From contig NZ_CP067041.1 of NCBI RefSeq assembly GCF_016599855.1, positions 6,850,501 to 6,914,500 of the forward strand: DNA of 64,000 bases, in the 5' to 3' direction. This stretch comes from Bradyrhizobium diazoefficiens (GTDB lineage Bacteria > Pseudomonadota > Alphaproteobacteria > Rhizobiales > Xanthobacteraceae). Both the position numbers and the translations under genes were made by a program. This document shows, piece by piece, positions 8,518 through 17,388 of this stretch; the stretch's first letter is position 1, and each line of letters opens with the position of its first letter. Below the pieces are notes generated by a model. It was not told the DNA's origin, did not search any database, and saw only the letters and a list, made by a program, of their open reading frames with translations.

Positions 8518-8537
8518 GTGACCATTTCGATGGTCAC
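8518..8537 (+). promoter_or_regulatory. second hairpin just before the metZ ribosome-binding site
   Basis: GTGACCA (8518-8524) and TGGTCAC (8531-8537) form a perfect 7-bp stem around the loop TTTCGA, directly after the terminator T-run and 3-4 bases before the GAGGAGA ribosome site (8541-8547). It could protect the 5' end of read-through mRNA or affect translation. Confidence 0.6.
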
Positions 8538-8551
8538 GCAGAGGAGATCCT

Positions 8552-9748
8552 ATGTCGAAGTCCCCGGCGTCTACCACCAACTACCGTCCCGAAACCCGCC
8601 TGGTCCATTCCGGCACCCTGCGCTCGCAATATGGCGAGACGTCGGAGTCGCTGTTCCTGACGCAAGGCTATGTCTACAACAGCGCCGAGGAGTGCGAGGC
8701 GCGGTTCAAGGGCGAGGATCCCGGCTTCATCTATTCGCGCTACTCGAACCCGACTATCGCGATGTTCGAGCGCCGCATGATCGAGCTCGAAGGCGCCGAA
8801 GCCGCACGCTCGGCGGCAACAGGCATGGCCGCCGTGACGACTGCGATCCTGGCACCGCTGAAATCCGGCGACCACGTGGTCGCCTCGAAGGCGTTGTTCG
8901 GCTCGTGCCTCTACGTCATCCAGGATCTGTTGCCGCGCTACGGCATCGAGACCACGCTGGTCGACGGCTTCGATCTCGACCAGTGGCAGCGCGCGGTGAA
9001 ACCGAACACCAAGACGTTCTTCCTGGAGAGCCCGACCAATCCGACGCTCGACGTGCTCGACATTCCCGCCATCGCCGAGATCGCGCACAGCGGCGGCGCA
9101 CGGCTCGTGGTCGACAACGTGTTCGCAACCCCGATCTGGCAGAGCCCGCTGGCGCTCGGGGCCGACGTCGTGGTCTACTCCGCGACCAAGCACATCGATG
9201 GCCAGGGCCGCTGTCTCGGCGGCATCATCCTGTCCTCCGAAGCCTTCATCGCCGAGCACATCCACAATTTCATGCGCCAGACCGGCCCGTCGATCTCGCC
9301 GTTCAACGCCTGGGTCCTGCTCAAGGGCCTGGAGACGCTCGGCGTGCGCGTGCGCGCGCAGACCGACACCGCATCGCGCATCGCCGACGTGCTGGCGAGC
9401 CACCCCAAGATTGCGCGGCTGGTCTATCCCGGTCGCGAGGATCATCCGCAGGCCTCGCTGGTGAAGAAGCAGATGCGCGGCGGCTCGACGCTGGTCGGCT
9501 TCGAGGTCAAGGGCGGCAAGGCCGCGGCGTTCCGCGTGCTCAACGAGCTGAAGCTCGCGAAGATCTCGAACAATCTCGGCGACGCCAAGAGCCTCGTCAC
9601 GCATCCGGCCACCACCACGCATCAGCGCCTGAAGCTGGAAGACCGCGCCGCCCTCGGCATCAGCGAAGGCTTTATTCGCTTCTCCGCGGGGCTGGAGCAT
9701 GCCGACGATCTGATCGAGGACCTGACTGCGGCGCTGGAGAAGGCGTGA
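8552..9748 (+). CDS. metZ: O-succinylhomoserine sulfhydrylase
   Basis: A 398-aa PLP enzyme of the Cys/Met metabolism family that joins O-succinylhomoserine and sulfide to form homocysteine, the direct sulfhydrylation route to methionine. The PLP lysine is in VVYSATKHIDGQGRCLGG. Other family blocks are FIYSRYSNPTIAMFERRMIE, AARSAATGMAAVTTAILAPL and SLVTHPATTTHQRLK. GAGGAGA precedes the ATG by 4-5 bases. Expression should fall when SAM is plentiful, through the upstream riboswitch and terminator. It is transcribed alone, with a palindromic repeat downstream. Confidence 0.96.
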   Translation: MSKSPASTTNYRPETRLVHSGTLRSQYGETSESLFLTQGYVYNSAEECEARFKGEDPGFIYSRYSNPTIAMFERRMIELEGAEAARSAATGMAAVTTAILAPLKSGDHVVASKALFGSCLYVIQDLLPRYGIETTLVDGFDLDQWQRAVKPNTKTFFLESPTNPTLDVLDIPAIAEIAHSGGARLVVDNVFATPIWQSPLALGADVVVYSATKHIDGQGRCLGGIILSSEAFIAEHIHNFMRQTGPSISPFNAWVLLKGLETLGVRVRAQTDTASRIADVLASHPKIARLVYPGREDHPQASLVKKQMRGGSTLVGFEVKGGKAAAFRVLNELKLAKISNNLGDAKSLVTHPATTTHQRLKLEDRAALGISEGFIRFSAGLEHADDLIEDLTAALEKA

Positions 9749-9773
9749 GGCGAACCAAGGGGAGCTAAAACAA

Positions 9774-9868
9774 GGGCGGGCAAAGCGAAAGCGTGCCCCC
9801 ATTCACGTTCCCGATGCCGATCGATGGTGGGCACGGCGCGCAAAGAGCGCGCCTTTGCCCACCATACG
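9774..9868. repeat. interspersed palindromic repeat, family A, copy 2
   Basis: The same element as 3308-3407: GGGCGGGCAAAGCGAAAGCG on the left and GCGCGCCTTTGCCCACCATA on the right, with GGTGGGCAC inside. It sits between the convergent metZ and the SGNH gene, where it may also act as a bidirectional transcription end. Confidence 0.82.
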
Positions 9869-9877
9869 GCACCGGTG

Positions 9878-10879
9878 CTACATCGGCCGATACGTTCGCA
9901 CATCAGCCGGCACGTTGACGCCGAGCTTGATCTGCCCCACCGAGCTGATGATGTCATCGCCGAGCAGCTGGGCGAAGCAGGCATAGCCCCAATCGTTCAT
10001 GTGCAGACCATCGGCGATCACGAAACTCTCCACGGGAAGTGCCTGCTTCTCGTGCCAGTCGCGCATCACCTCGAAGCGGGGGAAGATGCCGACGTGACGG
10101 AGCTGGGCGACCTTGCCGAGCAGCTTCACCATCTTGCCTGCGCTTTCGGCCCGCTTGTTGACCGCAGGTGAATATTGCGGATCGACCAGCACGATGTCGG
10201 CCTCGTCGGCGGCCTGGATCCGGCTGATGCCCTCTTCCACAATCTTTGCAGTCTCGCCCGGATCGAGGTTACGCAGCACCGCGTTGGTACCGACCTGCCA
10301 GATCACCAAGTCGGGGTGCACGTCGATCACCTCCTTCTGGAGGCGCTTCATCATCTCAGGCGCGTCCTCGCCGCCGACGCCGGCGTTGATGACGGTGATA
10401 TCAACGGTCGGATATTGCCGGCGGAGCTGCGCGGCGAGACGGTTCGGGTAGTTGAAATCGGGTGAGCTCGCGCCATAGCCCGCGGTCGACGACGAGCCGA
10501 ACGCGACGATCACGACGGGCTTGCCGGCGATGAGCTTGTTCGCGACATGCGGCAGCGAGCCCAGCACTTTCGCGGACCCCTTCGGCGGCAGGCAGGGCAC
10601 GCGGCTGAAAATGTCGCCGGCGGATTTCGCTACCTGCTTCACCTTGTCGATGGCGCGCGAGGTGAGGCCGCGCTGCTCCGCAGGCGGCTGGCTGGTCGCG
10701 GCGACCGTGGTCTGGAACGGTGATGCCGGTGTGGGATTAGTGGCCTGTTGCGGAGCGGGCGTCGCCTGGCCTGCCTGCGCGTGAGCAGGTGCCTGCAGCG
10801 CCGGCGTCAGCATCAGCAGCGCCGCCGCTGCGGGCACGGCCAGCCAAGTCGACAGGCGAAAAGGGCAAAGAGAACTCAT
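9878..10879 (-). CDS. periplasmic SGNH/GDSL-type hydrolase
   Basis: A 333-aa protein. Residues 1-35 are a Sec signal peptide (LAVPAAAALLMLTPALQ then APAHAQA). After a Pro/Ala/Gln-rich linker comes an SGNH fold. Block I is VAFGSSSTAGYG (nucleophile Ser), block II is INAGVGGED (Gly), block III is IWQVGTNAVLR (Asn), and block V is ADGLHMNDWGY (Asp-Leu-His pair). All four catalytic positions are present. Such enzymes cleave or transfer acyl groups on sugars or lipids. It is the third gene of an operon with a degenerate paralogue and an OpgC-type acyltransferase, so acyl groups on a periplasmic glucan are a likely substrate (inference). Confidence 0.88.
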   Translation of the reverse strand: MSSLCPFRLSTWLAVPAAAALLMLTPALQAPAHAQAGQATPAPQQATNPTPASPFQTTVAATSQPPAEQRGLTSRAIDKVKQVAKSAGDIFSRVPCLPPKGSAKVLGSLPHVANKLIAGKPVVIVAFGSSSTAGYGASSPDFNYPNRLAAQLRRQYPTVDITVINAGVGGEDAPEMMKRLQKEVIDVHPDLVIWQVGTNAVLRNLDPGETAKIVEEGISRIQAADEADIVLVDPQYSPAVNKRAESAGKMVKLLGKVAQLRHVGIFPRFEVMRDWHEKQALPVESFVIADGLHMNDWGYACFAQLLGDDIISSVGQIKLGVNVPADVRTYRPM

Positions 10880-10891
10880 TAACGCTAGACC

Positions 10892-11671
10892 TCAATTTTG
10901 CTGCTGGGCGGGCCCCAGATGAGCAGCGTCGATCACGAACTGCGCCAAGGCCCGGCCAATGCAATCATGGACCTGCTTCGCGAGCTCAGGGCCATGGGAG
11001 GGGCTGAACAGGTCGAACTGCCCCTGATCATTCCACTGCCGCATCATCGCGAAACGGTCGAACAGCGGGATATCATGCTCCTGTGCCACCACCCGCATAT
11101 TGTCGAGATAAGGCGGCGCCGAGATCATGGATTCGGTACGCGGGCTGTACTGCAAATTCATCAACACGACATCAGCCCCTGCATTTTGCAACGCAGCGAC
11201 CCCTTCGGTCACGGCGCTACGAAAATCATCGGGATCGATGGAGCGGATAGCATCCACGGTCCCCGTCTGCCAGATGACCAAAGTAGGTGCTTTTGCTTCC
11301 ATCAGCTTAACGAAAGTTCCGGCTGCTTCCTCCGCTGTCTTCTTGCTCTGTATTTCTACGGAGACGTGCACGGTCTCCCCAGGCGGCAGCTTGTCCTTCA
11401 AAGTGGCCTGCATCCGCGCCGGATAGGAGCTGTCCTCCGACGCGGGGATCGTGGTGGAGCGGCTGCCGATCACCAGGATCTCGAGCGGCTTGCCGGCTTT
11501 GACGGTGTCGGCGACCTTGTGGAGCTGGCTGTCGGTGGCGAGCAGATAAGGCGGCAATTCGCAGGCTGCGGGCACCGCAGTCGCGGCAGGCACAGCATCG
11601 CCCGCGCGGGCAGACGGCGCGGCGAGGCCACTGCACAGCAGGATCAGGCTCAGGAGCACCTTCGCCTTCAT
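10892..11671 (-). CDS. degenerate SGNH-like periplasmic protein, likely non-catalytic
   Basis: A 259-aa protein with signal peptide MKAKVLLSLILLCSGLAA. It aligns along its length with the downstream SGNH hydrolase: GKPLEILVIGSRSTT, TLVIWQTGTVDAIRSIDPDD, and DVVLMNLQYSP against DIVLVDPQYSP. The catalytic points have changed. The block I nucleophile position is Arg (GSRS against GSSS), the block II NAGVGG is lost, the block III Asn is replaced (GTVDA against GTNAV), and DGLH is SPSH. It therefore looks like a paralogue kept for binding or regulation. Its start overlaps the OpgC stop (TGATG). Confidence 0.82.
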   Translation of the reverse strand: MKAKVLLSLILLCSGLAAPSARAGDAVPAATAVPAACELPPYLLATDSQLHKVADTVKAGKPLEILVIGSRSTTIPASEDSSYPARMQATLKDKLPPGETVHVSVEIQSKKTAEEAAGTFVKLMEAKAPTLVIWQTGTVDAIRSIDPDDFRSAVTEGVAALQNAGADVVLMNLQYSPRTESMISAPPYLDNMRVVAQEHDIPLFDRFAMMRQWNDQGQFDLFSPSHGPELAKQVHDCIGRALAQFVIDAAHLGPAQQQN

Positions 11672-12927
11672 CAGCCCCCTCCCGCCAGATCGGCATTGCC
11701 GACGGCGTTTTTGGTTTTCGCACCGCTCTTGTCAGCCACGCGCTTGTACCACGAAATCACCCAGGCCACCCCCCACATGATCAGGATTCCCGACAGACTC
11801 ATCAGCGCATGCATGGCTGGTCCACCGGCGACTTCGGCCAGGACGAAATGGCCGGCAAAAGCCAGGAAGACGCCGAGGCAGAAGATCTCCAGGGAATGTT
11901 GGCCGCACACGATCAGCGGCCGCAGCCAGGGCGATTTCAGGCCCGGCCACTCCCGCGGCAGGAAGCGGACCGTAAGCGCGGCCAGCGCCAGGAAATGCGT
12001 GAAGCGCAGCACGTCGAGGTCGGTCTTGTCGATCGGATACATCCACTGCTCGAGCAGCTTCGGCATGAAGTGCGAGAGCTGCGGCACGTACCAGGTCAGC
12101 GTCACGCAGAACGCCGCGACGATATAGGCGATCGAGATCCACATCGTCACGGGCGAAGCCAGAATGCGCGACATGCGTCGCGCACCTCCGAGCGCACACC
12201 ATGCCCCGAACACGAACAGCAATTGCCAGGCCAGCGGATTGAACGCCCAGAAGCCGTTCGGATAGGCCGAGAAGTAGAGGTCGAATTCCCAGGTCACCGC
12301 ATAAAGCACGGCCGAGAGCGCGAGCGTGACGTCGGGCCGCCACTTCATCGACCACAGGATCAACGGCAGCGCCAGCATCAAGACGATATAGAGCGGCAGC
12401 ACGTCCATATTGACGGGACGGAAGCGCAAGAGCAGCGCCTGCACGATCGTGACGTCGGGCTGCTTGAGGAAATCCATGATGCCCATCTCTTCGGTGTAGA
12501 GCGGGTTCTCGAAGCTGGTCGCGACGTAGGAGATCTCGGCGAGGAAGATCGTGAACAGGAAGACGTGGGCGACATAGATCTGCCAGACCCTCCGCAAGAT
12601 GCGCGCGGTGGCGATGACAAAGCCGGCTTCCAGCATGGCGCGGCCGTAGACGAAGGCCGCGGTGTAGCCGGAGATGAAGATGAAGATCTCGGTGGCGTCG
12701 CTGAAGCCGTAATTGCGGATCGTGAACCACGTCAGCAGATTCGGTGGTAAATGGTCGATGAAGATCAGCCACAGCGCCAGGCCCCGGAACAGGTCGAGCC
12801 TGAGCTCCCGCTCGCCGATGGCGGGCAGCGTGATGGCCGGCGCGGCGGTGCGCGGCTTTGCCTCCGCGGGCTTGGCACCCGCGGTTCCCGCGATCGTCGA
12901 TCCCGTCACTTGATCGGCAATGGTCAT
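11671..12927 (-). CDS. opgC: OpgC-family membrane acyltransferase
   Basis: About 418 aa with around 10 hydrophobic segments after a cytoplasmic N-terminal tail rich in Ala/Pro. The OpgC signature region is present: LRLDLFRGLALWLIFIDHL, RNYGFSDATEIFIFISGYTA and ILRRVWQIYVAHVFLF. OpgC proteins transfer succinyl (or related acyl) groups to osmoregulated periplasmic glucans. The start at 12927 (MTIADQVTG) is preceded by GGAAGG; an upstream TTG at 12951 is also possible. It is first in a three-gene operon with two SGNH proteins. The symbol reflects family membership; the substrate here is not proven. Confidence 0.85.
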   Translation of the reverse strand: MTIADQVTGSTIAGTAGAKPAEAKPRTAAPAITLPAIGERELRLDLFRGLALWLIFIDHLPPNLLTWFTIRNYGFSDATEIFIFISGYTAAFVYGRAMLEAGFVIATARILRRVWQIYVAHVFLFTIFLAEISYVATSFENPLYTEEMGIMDFLKQPDVTIVQALLLRFRPVNMDVLPLYIVLMLALPLILWSMKWRPDVTLALSAVLYAVTWEFDLYFSAYPNGFWAFNPLAWQLLFVFGAWCALGGARRMSRILASPVTMWISIAYIVAAFCVTLTWYVPQLSHFMPKLLEQWMYPIDKTDLDVLRFTHFLALAALTVRFLPREWPGLKSPWLRPLIVCGQHSLEIFCLGVFLAFAGHFVLAEVAGGPAMHALMSLSGILIMWGVAWVISWYKRVADKSGAKTKNAVGNADLAGGG

Positions 12928-13107
12928 CGGGGCCCAAAAACCCTTCCGCAAATCGCGATGTTGAGGAGTGTACCGGTCCTGTCGCCGCCTCGCAAAGCGG
13001 CCGGATCACATACCGGTGTTTTCTGGGGGTGTACTTCCCTGTCAATTCTGGCGGGACGATGTCGCGAAAGCCGCTTGCGGCGTTTGGTTCCGGGCCGGGA
13101 TTTCGTT

Positions 13108-13512
13108 ATGATGGCAATCATGTACCGCGCCGTGACCCGCCAGATCGAAGTGACCGTCGAGCCGAACTTTGTTCCGGAGCAGTCGTCGGTCGACCGCTCG
13201 CGCTATTTCTGGGCCTACACCATCGTCATCACCAATTCCGGCGACGAGACCGTGCAGCTCAAGACGCGGCACTGGATTATCACCGACGCCTCCGGCCGGC
13301 AGCAGGAGGTCAAGGGCGAAGGCGTGGTCGGCGAGCAGCCGACCTTGGCCCCCGGCGAGCGCTTCGAATACACCTCCGGCGTCCCACTCTCGACCGCCTC
13401 CGGCTTCATGACCGGCCGCTACCAGATGGTCAGCGAGAGCGGCGAACGCTTCGAGATCGACGTGCCGACGTTTTCGCTCGACAGCCCAGACAACAAGCGG
13501 GTGCTGAATTAG
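13108..13512 (+). CDS. apaG: ApaG protein (FN3-like, Co2+/Mg2+ efflux associated)
   Basis: A protein of about 134 aa that forms a single beta-sandwich. It matches ApaG along its length: AVTRQIEVTVEPNFVPEQSS, RYFWAYTIVITNSGDETVQL, then LAPGERFEYTSGVPLSTASG and FMTGRYQMVSESGERFEIDV. ATGs at 13108, 13111 and 13120 are in frame; GGCCGGGA seven bases before 13108 favours that one. ApaG is a small cytoplasmic protein of unclear biochemical role, linked to metal resistance and Ap4A metabolism in enterics. It converges with hslO. Confidence 0.93.
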   Translation: MMAIMYRAVTRQIEVTVEPNFVPEQSSVDRSRYFWAYTIVITNSGDETVQLKTRHWIITDASGRQQEVKGEGVVGEQPTLAPGERFEYTSGVPLSTASGFMTGRYQMVSESGERFEIDVPTFSLDSPDNKRVLN

Positions 13513-13526
13513 GGCGGGTGGCGGTG

Positions 13527-14546
13527 CTACGCGTTCTCGACACCCGCCTCATGTGGCGTGAACTCGTATACCGATGAGCAGAACTCGCAGGTCACCACGA
13601 CCTTGTCGTCCTTGACCATCGCCGAGCGATCATCCGGCGAAAAGCTCTTCAGCATGGCCGCGACCGCATCGCGCGAGCAGGAGCATTGTGCTTTCAACAC
13701 GAGCGGATTGAACACGCGCACGCCGCGCTCGTGGAAGAGGCGGTAGAGCAAGCGCTCGCCGGAAAGATCGGGGTCGATCAGCTCGACATCTTCGACCGTC
13801 TCGATCAGCGAACGGGCCTCCACCCAGGCATCGTCCTCGGCGACGCTGTGCACTTGGGCGCCTTCAGGCACATCGCCGGGATGCAAATCCGCCTGCCGCG
13901 CTCGCTCCGGCGCCTTTGGCAGAAACTGCATCAGCATGCCGCCGGCGCGCCAGCGATGCTTGCCGCCGTCGCTCGAGCGCCATTCCTCGCCGACCGCAAG
14001 GCGCACGCGGGTCGGGATCTGCTCGGAGCGCAGGAAATATTCGTGGGCGGCGTCTTCCAGGCCGCCACCGTCGAGCGCGACCAGACCCTGGTAGCGACTC
14101 ATGTCGGGACCCTGGTCGATGGTCATGGCGAGATGGCCGCGGCCGAGCAGCACGCCGGAATGCATGCCAGAATCCTTGGCGCCACCGAGGCGCGCGGCAT
14201 CGAAGCGCGCATAGGCGCGCAGGCGATCCGGCGCCTGATAGTCCACCACCAGGAACGACACCGGGCCGTCGGTCTGCGCCTGGAGGATGAAGCGGCCCTC
14301 GAACTTCAGCGCCGAGCCGAGCAGCGTCGTCAGCACGATGGCCTCGCCAAGCAGCTTGCCGACCGGCGCGGGATAATCGTGCTTGGTCAGGATCTCGTCG
14401 AGCGCGGGGCCGAGCCGCACCAGGCGACCGCGCACATCGAGCGCATCGATCTCGTAGGGCAGCACGGCGTCATCGATCGGAACCGCGGATGGCGCGCGAA
14501 CCGGGCCTTCGGGCCCGGTTTTCATGTCAGGGGATTGGGAAACCAT
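13527..14546 (-). CDS. hslO: Hsp33-family redox-regulated chaperone
   Basis: A 339-aa protein with the N-terminal Hsp33 core (LTTLLGSALKFEGRFILQAQ, then TDGPVSFLVVDYQAPDRLRA and LGRGHLAMTIDQGPDMSRYQ) and the C-terminal zinc-binding redox switch CSCSR with CEFC (Cys-X-Cys and Cys-X2-Cys). Oxidation of the four cysteines releases zinc and turns on holdase activity. The gene follows argD-argF on the same strand after a palindromic repeat of about 150 bp. Confidence 0.95.
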   Translation of the reverse strand: MVSQSPDMKTGPEGPVRAPSAVPIDDAVLPYEIDALDVRGRLVRLGPALDEILTKHDYPAPVGKLLGEAIVLTTLLGSALKFEGRFILQAQTDGPVSFLVVDYQAPDRLRAYARFDAARLGGAKDSGMHSGVLLGRGHLAMTIDQGPDMSRYQGLVALDGGGLEDAAHEYFLRSEQIPTRVRLAVGEEWRSSDGGKHRWRAGGMLMQFLPKAPERARQADLHPGDVPEGAQVHSVAEDDAWVEARSLIETVEDVELIDPDLSGERLLYRLFHERGVRVFNPLVLKAQCSCSRDAVAAMLKSFSPDDRSAMVKDDKVVVTCEFCSSVYEFTPHEAGVENA

Positions 14547-14637
14547 GGCGCTTTATCTGGGGTCGGAGAGTGGAAATGGAAGGGCGTGAGGGTGACCGGA
14601 TGCAGTCATGATCGCACACGATAACGCAAATTCGGTG

Positions 14638-14788
14638 TCGTCCCGGACAAGCGTAAGCGTAGATCCGGGACCCATAACCACAGGATTACGCCATAGTATG
14701 AGATGACAACTCCGAGTCTCGCCACACGACGTCCCGTGGTTATGGATCCCGGATCGGCGCGCGCTTTTGGCGCGCTTGTCCGGGACGA
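14638..14788. repeat. interspersed palindromic repeat, family B, intact copy
   Basis: A 150-bp inverted repeat between argF and hslO. The outer arms TCGTCCCGGACAAGC and GCTTGTCCGGGACGA pair, as do the inner GGGACCCATAACCAC and GTGGTTATGGATCCC. The same inner sequence occurs at 19478-19583 in a copy split by the IS4 element. Confidence 0.88.
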
Positions 14789-14821
14789 CGGCGGGTGGCG
14801 CAGCCACCCGATCCATCGCCG

Positions 14822-15745
14822 TTACTTCACCGCGTCAAAACACCAGGCCAAAATGCCCTTCTGCGCATGCAGACGGTTTTCGGCCTCGTCGAACACGACC
14901 GATTGCGGACCGTCGATCACCTCGTCGGTGACTTCCTCGCCGCGATGAGCGGGCAGGCAGTGCATGAACAGCGCGTCGGGTTTTGCCAGCGACATCAGCT
15001 TCGAATTGACCTGATAGGGCTTGAGCACGTTGTGGCGGTGCTCGCCTTCCTTGTCGCCCATCGACACCCAGGTGTCGGTGACGACGCAATCGGCGCCCTT
15101 CACCGCGGCCTCGGGATCGGTGCCGAGCACGATCGGCGCGCCGGTAGCCTTGATGAAGTCGCGCATGATTTTCTTCGGCGCAAGCTCCGGCGGGGTCGCG
15201 ACGTTGAGCTTGAACTTGAACCGCTCGGCCGCATGGGCCCAGGACGCCAGCACGTTGTTGTCATCGCCGGTCCAGGCCACGGTCCGGCCCTCGATCGGCC
15301 CACGATGCTCCTCATAGGTCATGAGGTCGGCCATCACCTGGCAGGGGTGCGAGCGCCGGGTCAGGCCGTTGATCACGGGCACGGTCGCATAGGCCGCAAG
15401 CTCCAGCAGCGCCTCGTGGTTGAGGATGCGGATCATGATGGCATCGACATAGCGCGACAGCACGCGCGCGGTGTCGGCAATGGTCTCGCCGCGGCCGAGC
15501 TGCATTTCGGCACCGGTGAGCATGATGGGCTCGCCGCCGAGCTGGCGCATGGCGACGTCGAACGAGACGCGCGTGCGGGTCGACGGACGCTCGAAAATCA
15601 TCGCCAGCGTCTTGCCTTCAAGGGGCCGCACCGGCTGATGCGCCTTCTGCTTCGCCTTCATGGCGGAGGAAGCCGCGAGCATGCTCTTGAGCTCCGACAG
15701 CGGCAGCTCGTTGATGTCGAGGAAGTGCTTGGGCGACTTGCTCAT
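14822..15745 (-). CDS. argF: ornithine carbamoyltransferase
   Basis: A 307-aa cytoplasmic enzyme of arginine synthesis converting ornithine and carbamoyl phosphate to citrulline. The carbamoyl-phosphate loop is [12 protein letters not shown]; the family also shows [20 protein letters not shown] and the ornithine-binding loop [17 protein letters not shown]. Its ATG overlaps the argD stop (ATGA), so argD-argF is one coupled operon. Confidence 0.97.
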   Translation of the reverse strand: MSKSPKHFLDINELPLSELKSMLAASSAMKAKQKAHQPVRPLEGKTLAMIFERPSTRTRVSFDVAMRQLGGEPIMLTGAEMQLGRGETIADTARVLSRYVDAIMIRILNHEALLELAAYATVPVINGLTRRSHPCQVMADLMTYEEHRGPIEGRTVAWTGDDNNVLASWAHAAERFKFKLNVATPPELAPKKIMRDFIKATGAPIVLGTDPEAAVKGADCVVTDTWVSMGDKEGEHRHNVLKPYQVNSKLMSLAKPDALFMHCLPAHRGEEVTDEVIDGPQSVVFDEAENRLHAQKGILAWCFDAVK

Positions 15746-16947
15746 CAGCTTGCTGCCCGCTTGTTGCCGGCGAGCGCAGCGCAGGCGCGTTCGAGCCGCC
15801 CGACACTGTCCTCGATCTCGGCTTCGGTGACGATCAAGGGCGGCAGGAAGCGCACGACATTGTCGCCAGCGCCAACTGTGAGCAGCTTTTCATTGCGCAG
15901 CGCTGCGACCAGGTCGCCGGAAGGCACCACGGCCTTGATGCCGATCAAGAGCCCCTCGCCGCGGACTTCGCTGACGACATCGGGATGACGGTCGATCACG
16001 GAGGCGAGCTTCTGCTTGAGCAGCAGCGACATCTTCTGCACGTGGTCGAAGAAGCCGGGCTTGAGCATGACTTCGAGCACGGCGTTCGCAGCCGCGATCG
16101 CCAGCGGATTGCCGCCGAATGTCGAGCCGTGCGAGCCGGGCCCCATGCCGGAAGCCGCGTCCGCGGTCGCCAGCACCGCGCCGATCGGAAAACCGCCGCC
16201 GAGCGCCTTGGCCAGCGACATCACGTCGGGTGTGACGCCGGTGCGCCGATGAGCGAACAGATCGCCGGTGCGGCCCATGCCGGTCTGCACCTCGTCGAAG
16301 GCGAGCAGCAGGCCCTTCTCATCGCAGATCTGGCGCAACGCCTTGAGGAAAGAAGGGCTCGCCGAACGTACGCCGCCCTCGCCCTGGATCGGCTCGATCA
16401 GGATGCCGGCGGTGTGCGGACCGATCGCCTTTTTCACGGCTTCGAGGTCGCCATGCGGCACCTGGTCGAAGCCCTCCATCGGCGGACCAAACCCTTCGAG
16501 ATATTTTGCAGATCCGGTCGCCGCCAGCGTCGCCAGCGTGCGGCCGTGGAAGGCGCCCTCGAAGGTGATGATGCGATAGCGCTCCGGATGCCCCTTGGAG
16601 AAATGATGATGGCGGACCAGCTTGATCACACCCTCCAGCGCCTCGGCGCCGGAATTGCAGAAGAACACGAAGTCCGCAAAACTCTCGCTGCACAGGCGTG
16701 CGGCGAGCTTCTCACCGTCCGGGCTCTGGAACAGGTTCGACATGTGCCAGAGTTTTGTAGCCTGCTCCTGCAACGCTTTGACCAGCGCGGGATGGGCATG
16801 GCCGAGCGCATTCACCGCGACGCCCGAGGTGAAATCGAGATAGCGCTCGCCATTGGTCGCGATCAGCCAGCAGCCTTCGCCGCGTTCGAAACCGAGGTCG
16901 GCCCTGGCGAAAACGGGGAGCAAATGCGGCGCTGCGCTGTTGGTCAT
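15745..16947 (-). CDS. argD: acetylornithine aminotransferase
   Basis: A class III PLP aminotransferase of about 400 aa that makes N-acetylornithine in arginine synthesis. The cofactor aspartate is in [20 protein letters not shown] and the PLP lysine in [35 protein letters not shown] is the usual Gly-Ala-Glu-Ala block. I chose the ATG at 16947 ([13 protein letters not shown]); an in-frame GTG lies at 16956. The leader contains a terminator-like hairpin at 17011-17045. Confidence 0.95.
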   Translation of the reverse strand: MTNSAAPHLLPVFARADLGFERGEGCWLIATNGERYLDFTSGVAVNALGHAHPALVKALQEQATKLWHMSNLFQSPDGEKLAARLCSESFADFVFFCNSGAEALEGVIKLVRHHHFSKGHPERYRIITFEGAFHGRTLATLAATGSAKYLEGFGPPMEGFDQVPHGDLEAVKKAIGPHTAGILIEPIQGEGGVRSASPSFLKALRQICDEKGLLLAFDEVQTGMGRTGDLFAHRRTGVTPDVMSLAKALGGGFPIGAVLATADAASGMGPGSHGSTFGGNPLAIAAANAVLEVMLKPGFFDHVQKMSLLLKQKLASVIDRHPDVVSEVRGEGLLIGIKAVVPSGDLVAALRNEKLLTVGAGDNVVRFLPPLIVTEAEIEDSVGRLERACAALAGNKRAAS

Positions 16948-17010
16948 GACGGTCACTTGGGTGTTGGGGACGGCCTGAACGCCTTACGCAGCGCACCATT
17001 GACCGGCCCG

Positions 17011-17045
17011 GAAAACGAAACGTGCCGCCTTTTAAGGGCGGCACG
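17011..17045 (-). terminator. terminator-like hairpin in the argD leader
   Basis: On the minus strand CGTGCCGCC (17045-17037) pairs perfectly with GGCGGCACG (17029-17021) around a 7-base loop and is followed by TTTCGTTTTC. No minus-strand gene lies upstream that it could terminate, because gcrA is divergent. It is therefore either an attenuator in the argD-argF leader or a stabilising 5' hairpin. Confidence 0.65.
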
Positions 17046-17096
17046 CGTGGCTATCTTAGGCTTGGCGAAACGGGTGTCAATGCCGCGCGGGATGGT

Positions 17097-17309
17097 GAAT
17101 CCGTAGTCTTGCGGTGAAGATTTTGCGCGATTTTCGCCACGGAACATGTGGAAGCGAGTCGGCGGACTCTTGCGCGCGAGTCACGCCATATTGTAGCGTT
17201 CGGCTTGTCAGATACGACATCTCGTGCAGCGGTTCTGATCCCAAAAGTCCTCATGTACCGGCGTAAACGTTCGGGCGTCTCACTGCGCCCGGCGAGCCTT
17301 AAGGGATTC
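17097..17309. promoter_or_regulatory. cluster of five GANTC (CcrM) sites upstream of gcrA
   Basis: GANTC occurs at 17097-17101, 17156-17160, 17165-17169, 17178-17182 and 17305-17309, all in the argD-gcrA intergenic region. In Caulobacter, GcrA acts with CcrM-methylated GANTC promoters and gcrA itself is cell-cycle controlled. The clustering suggests methylation-sensitive control here (inference). Confidence 0.6.
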
Positions 17310-17388
17310 CGGCGGCACGGGTTTTTCGAGGCTTAGGCATTCGTCGTGCGGTCCCGGGATGGCGGCGCGCGGCGAAGGAAAGGGTGCA

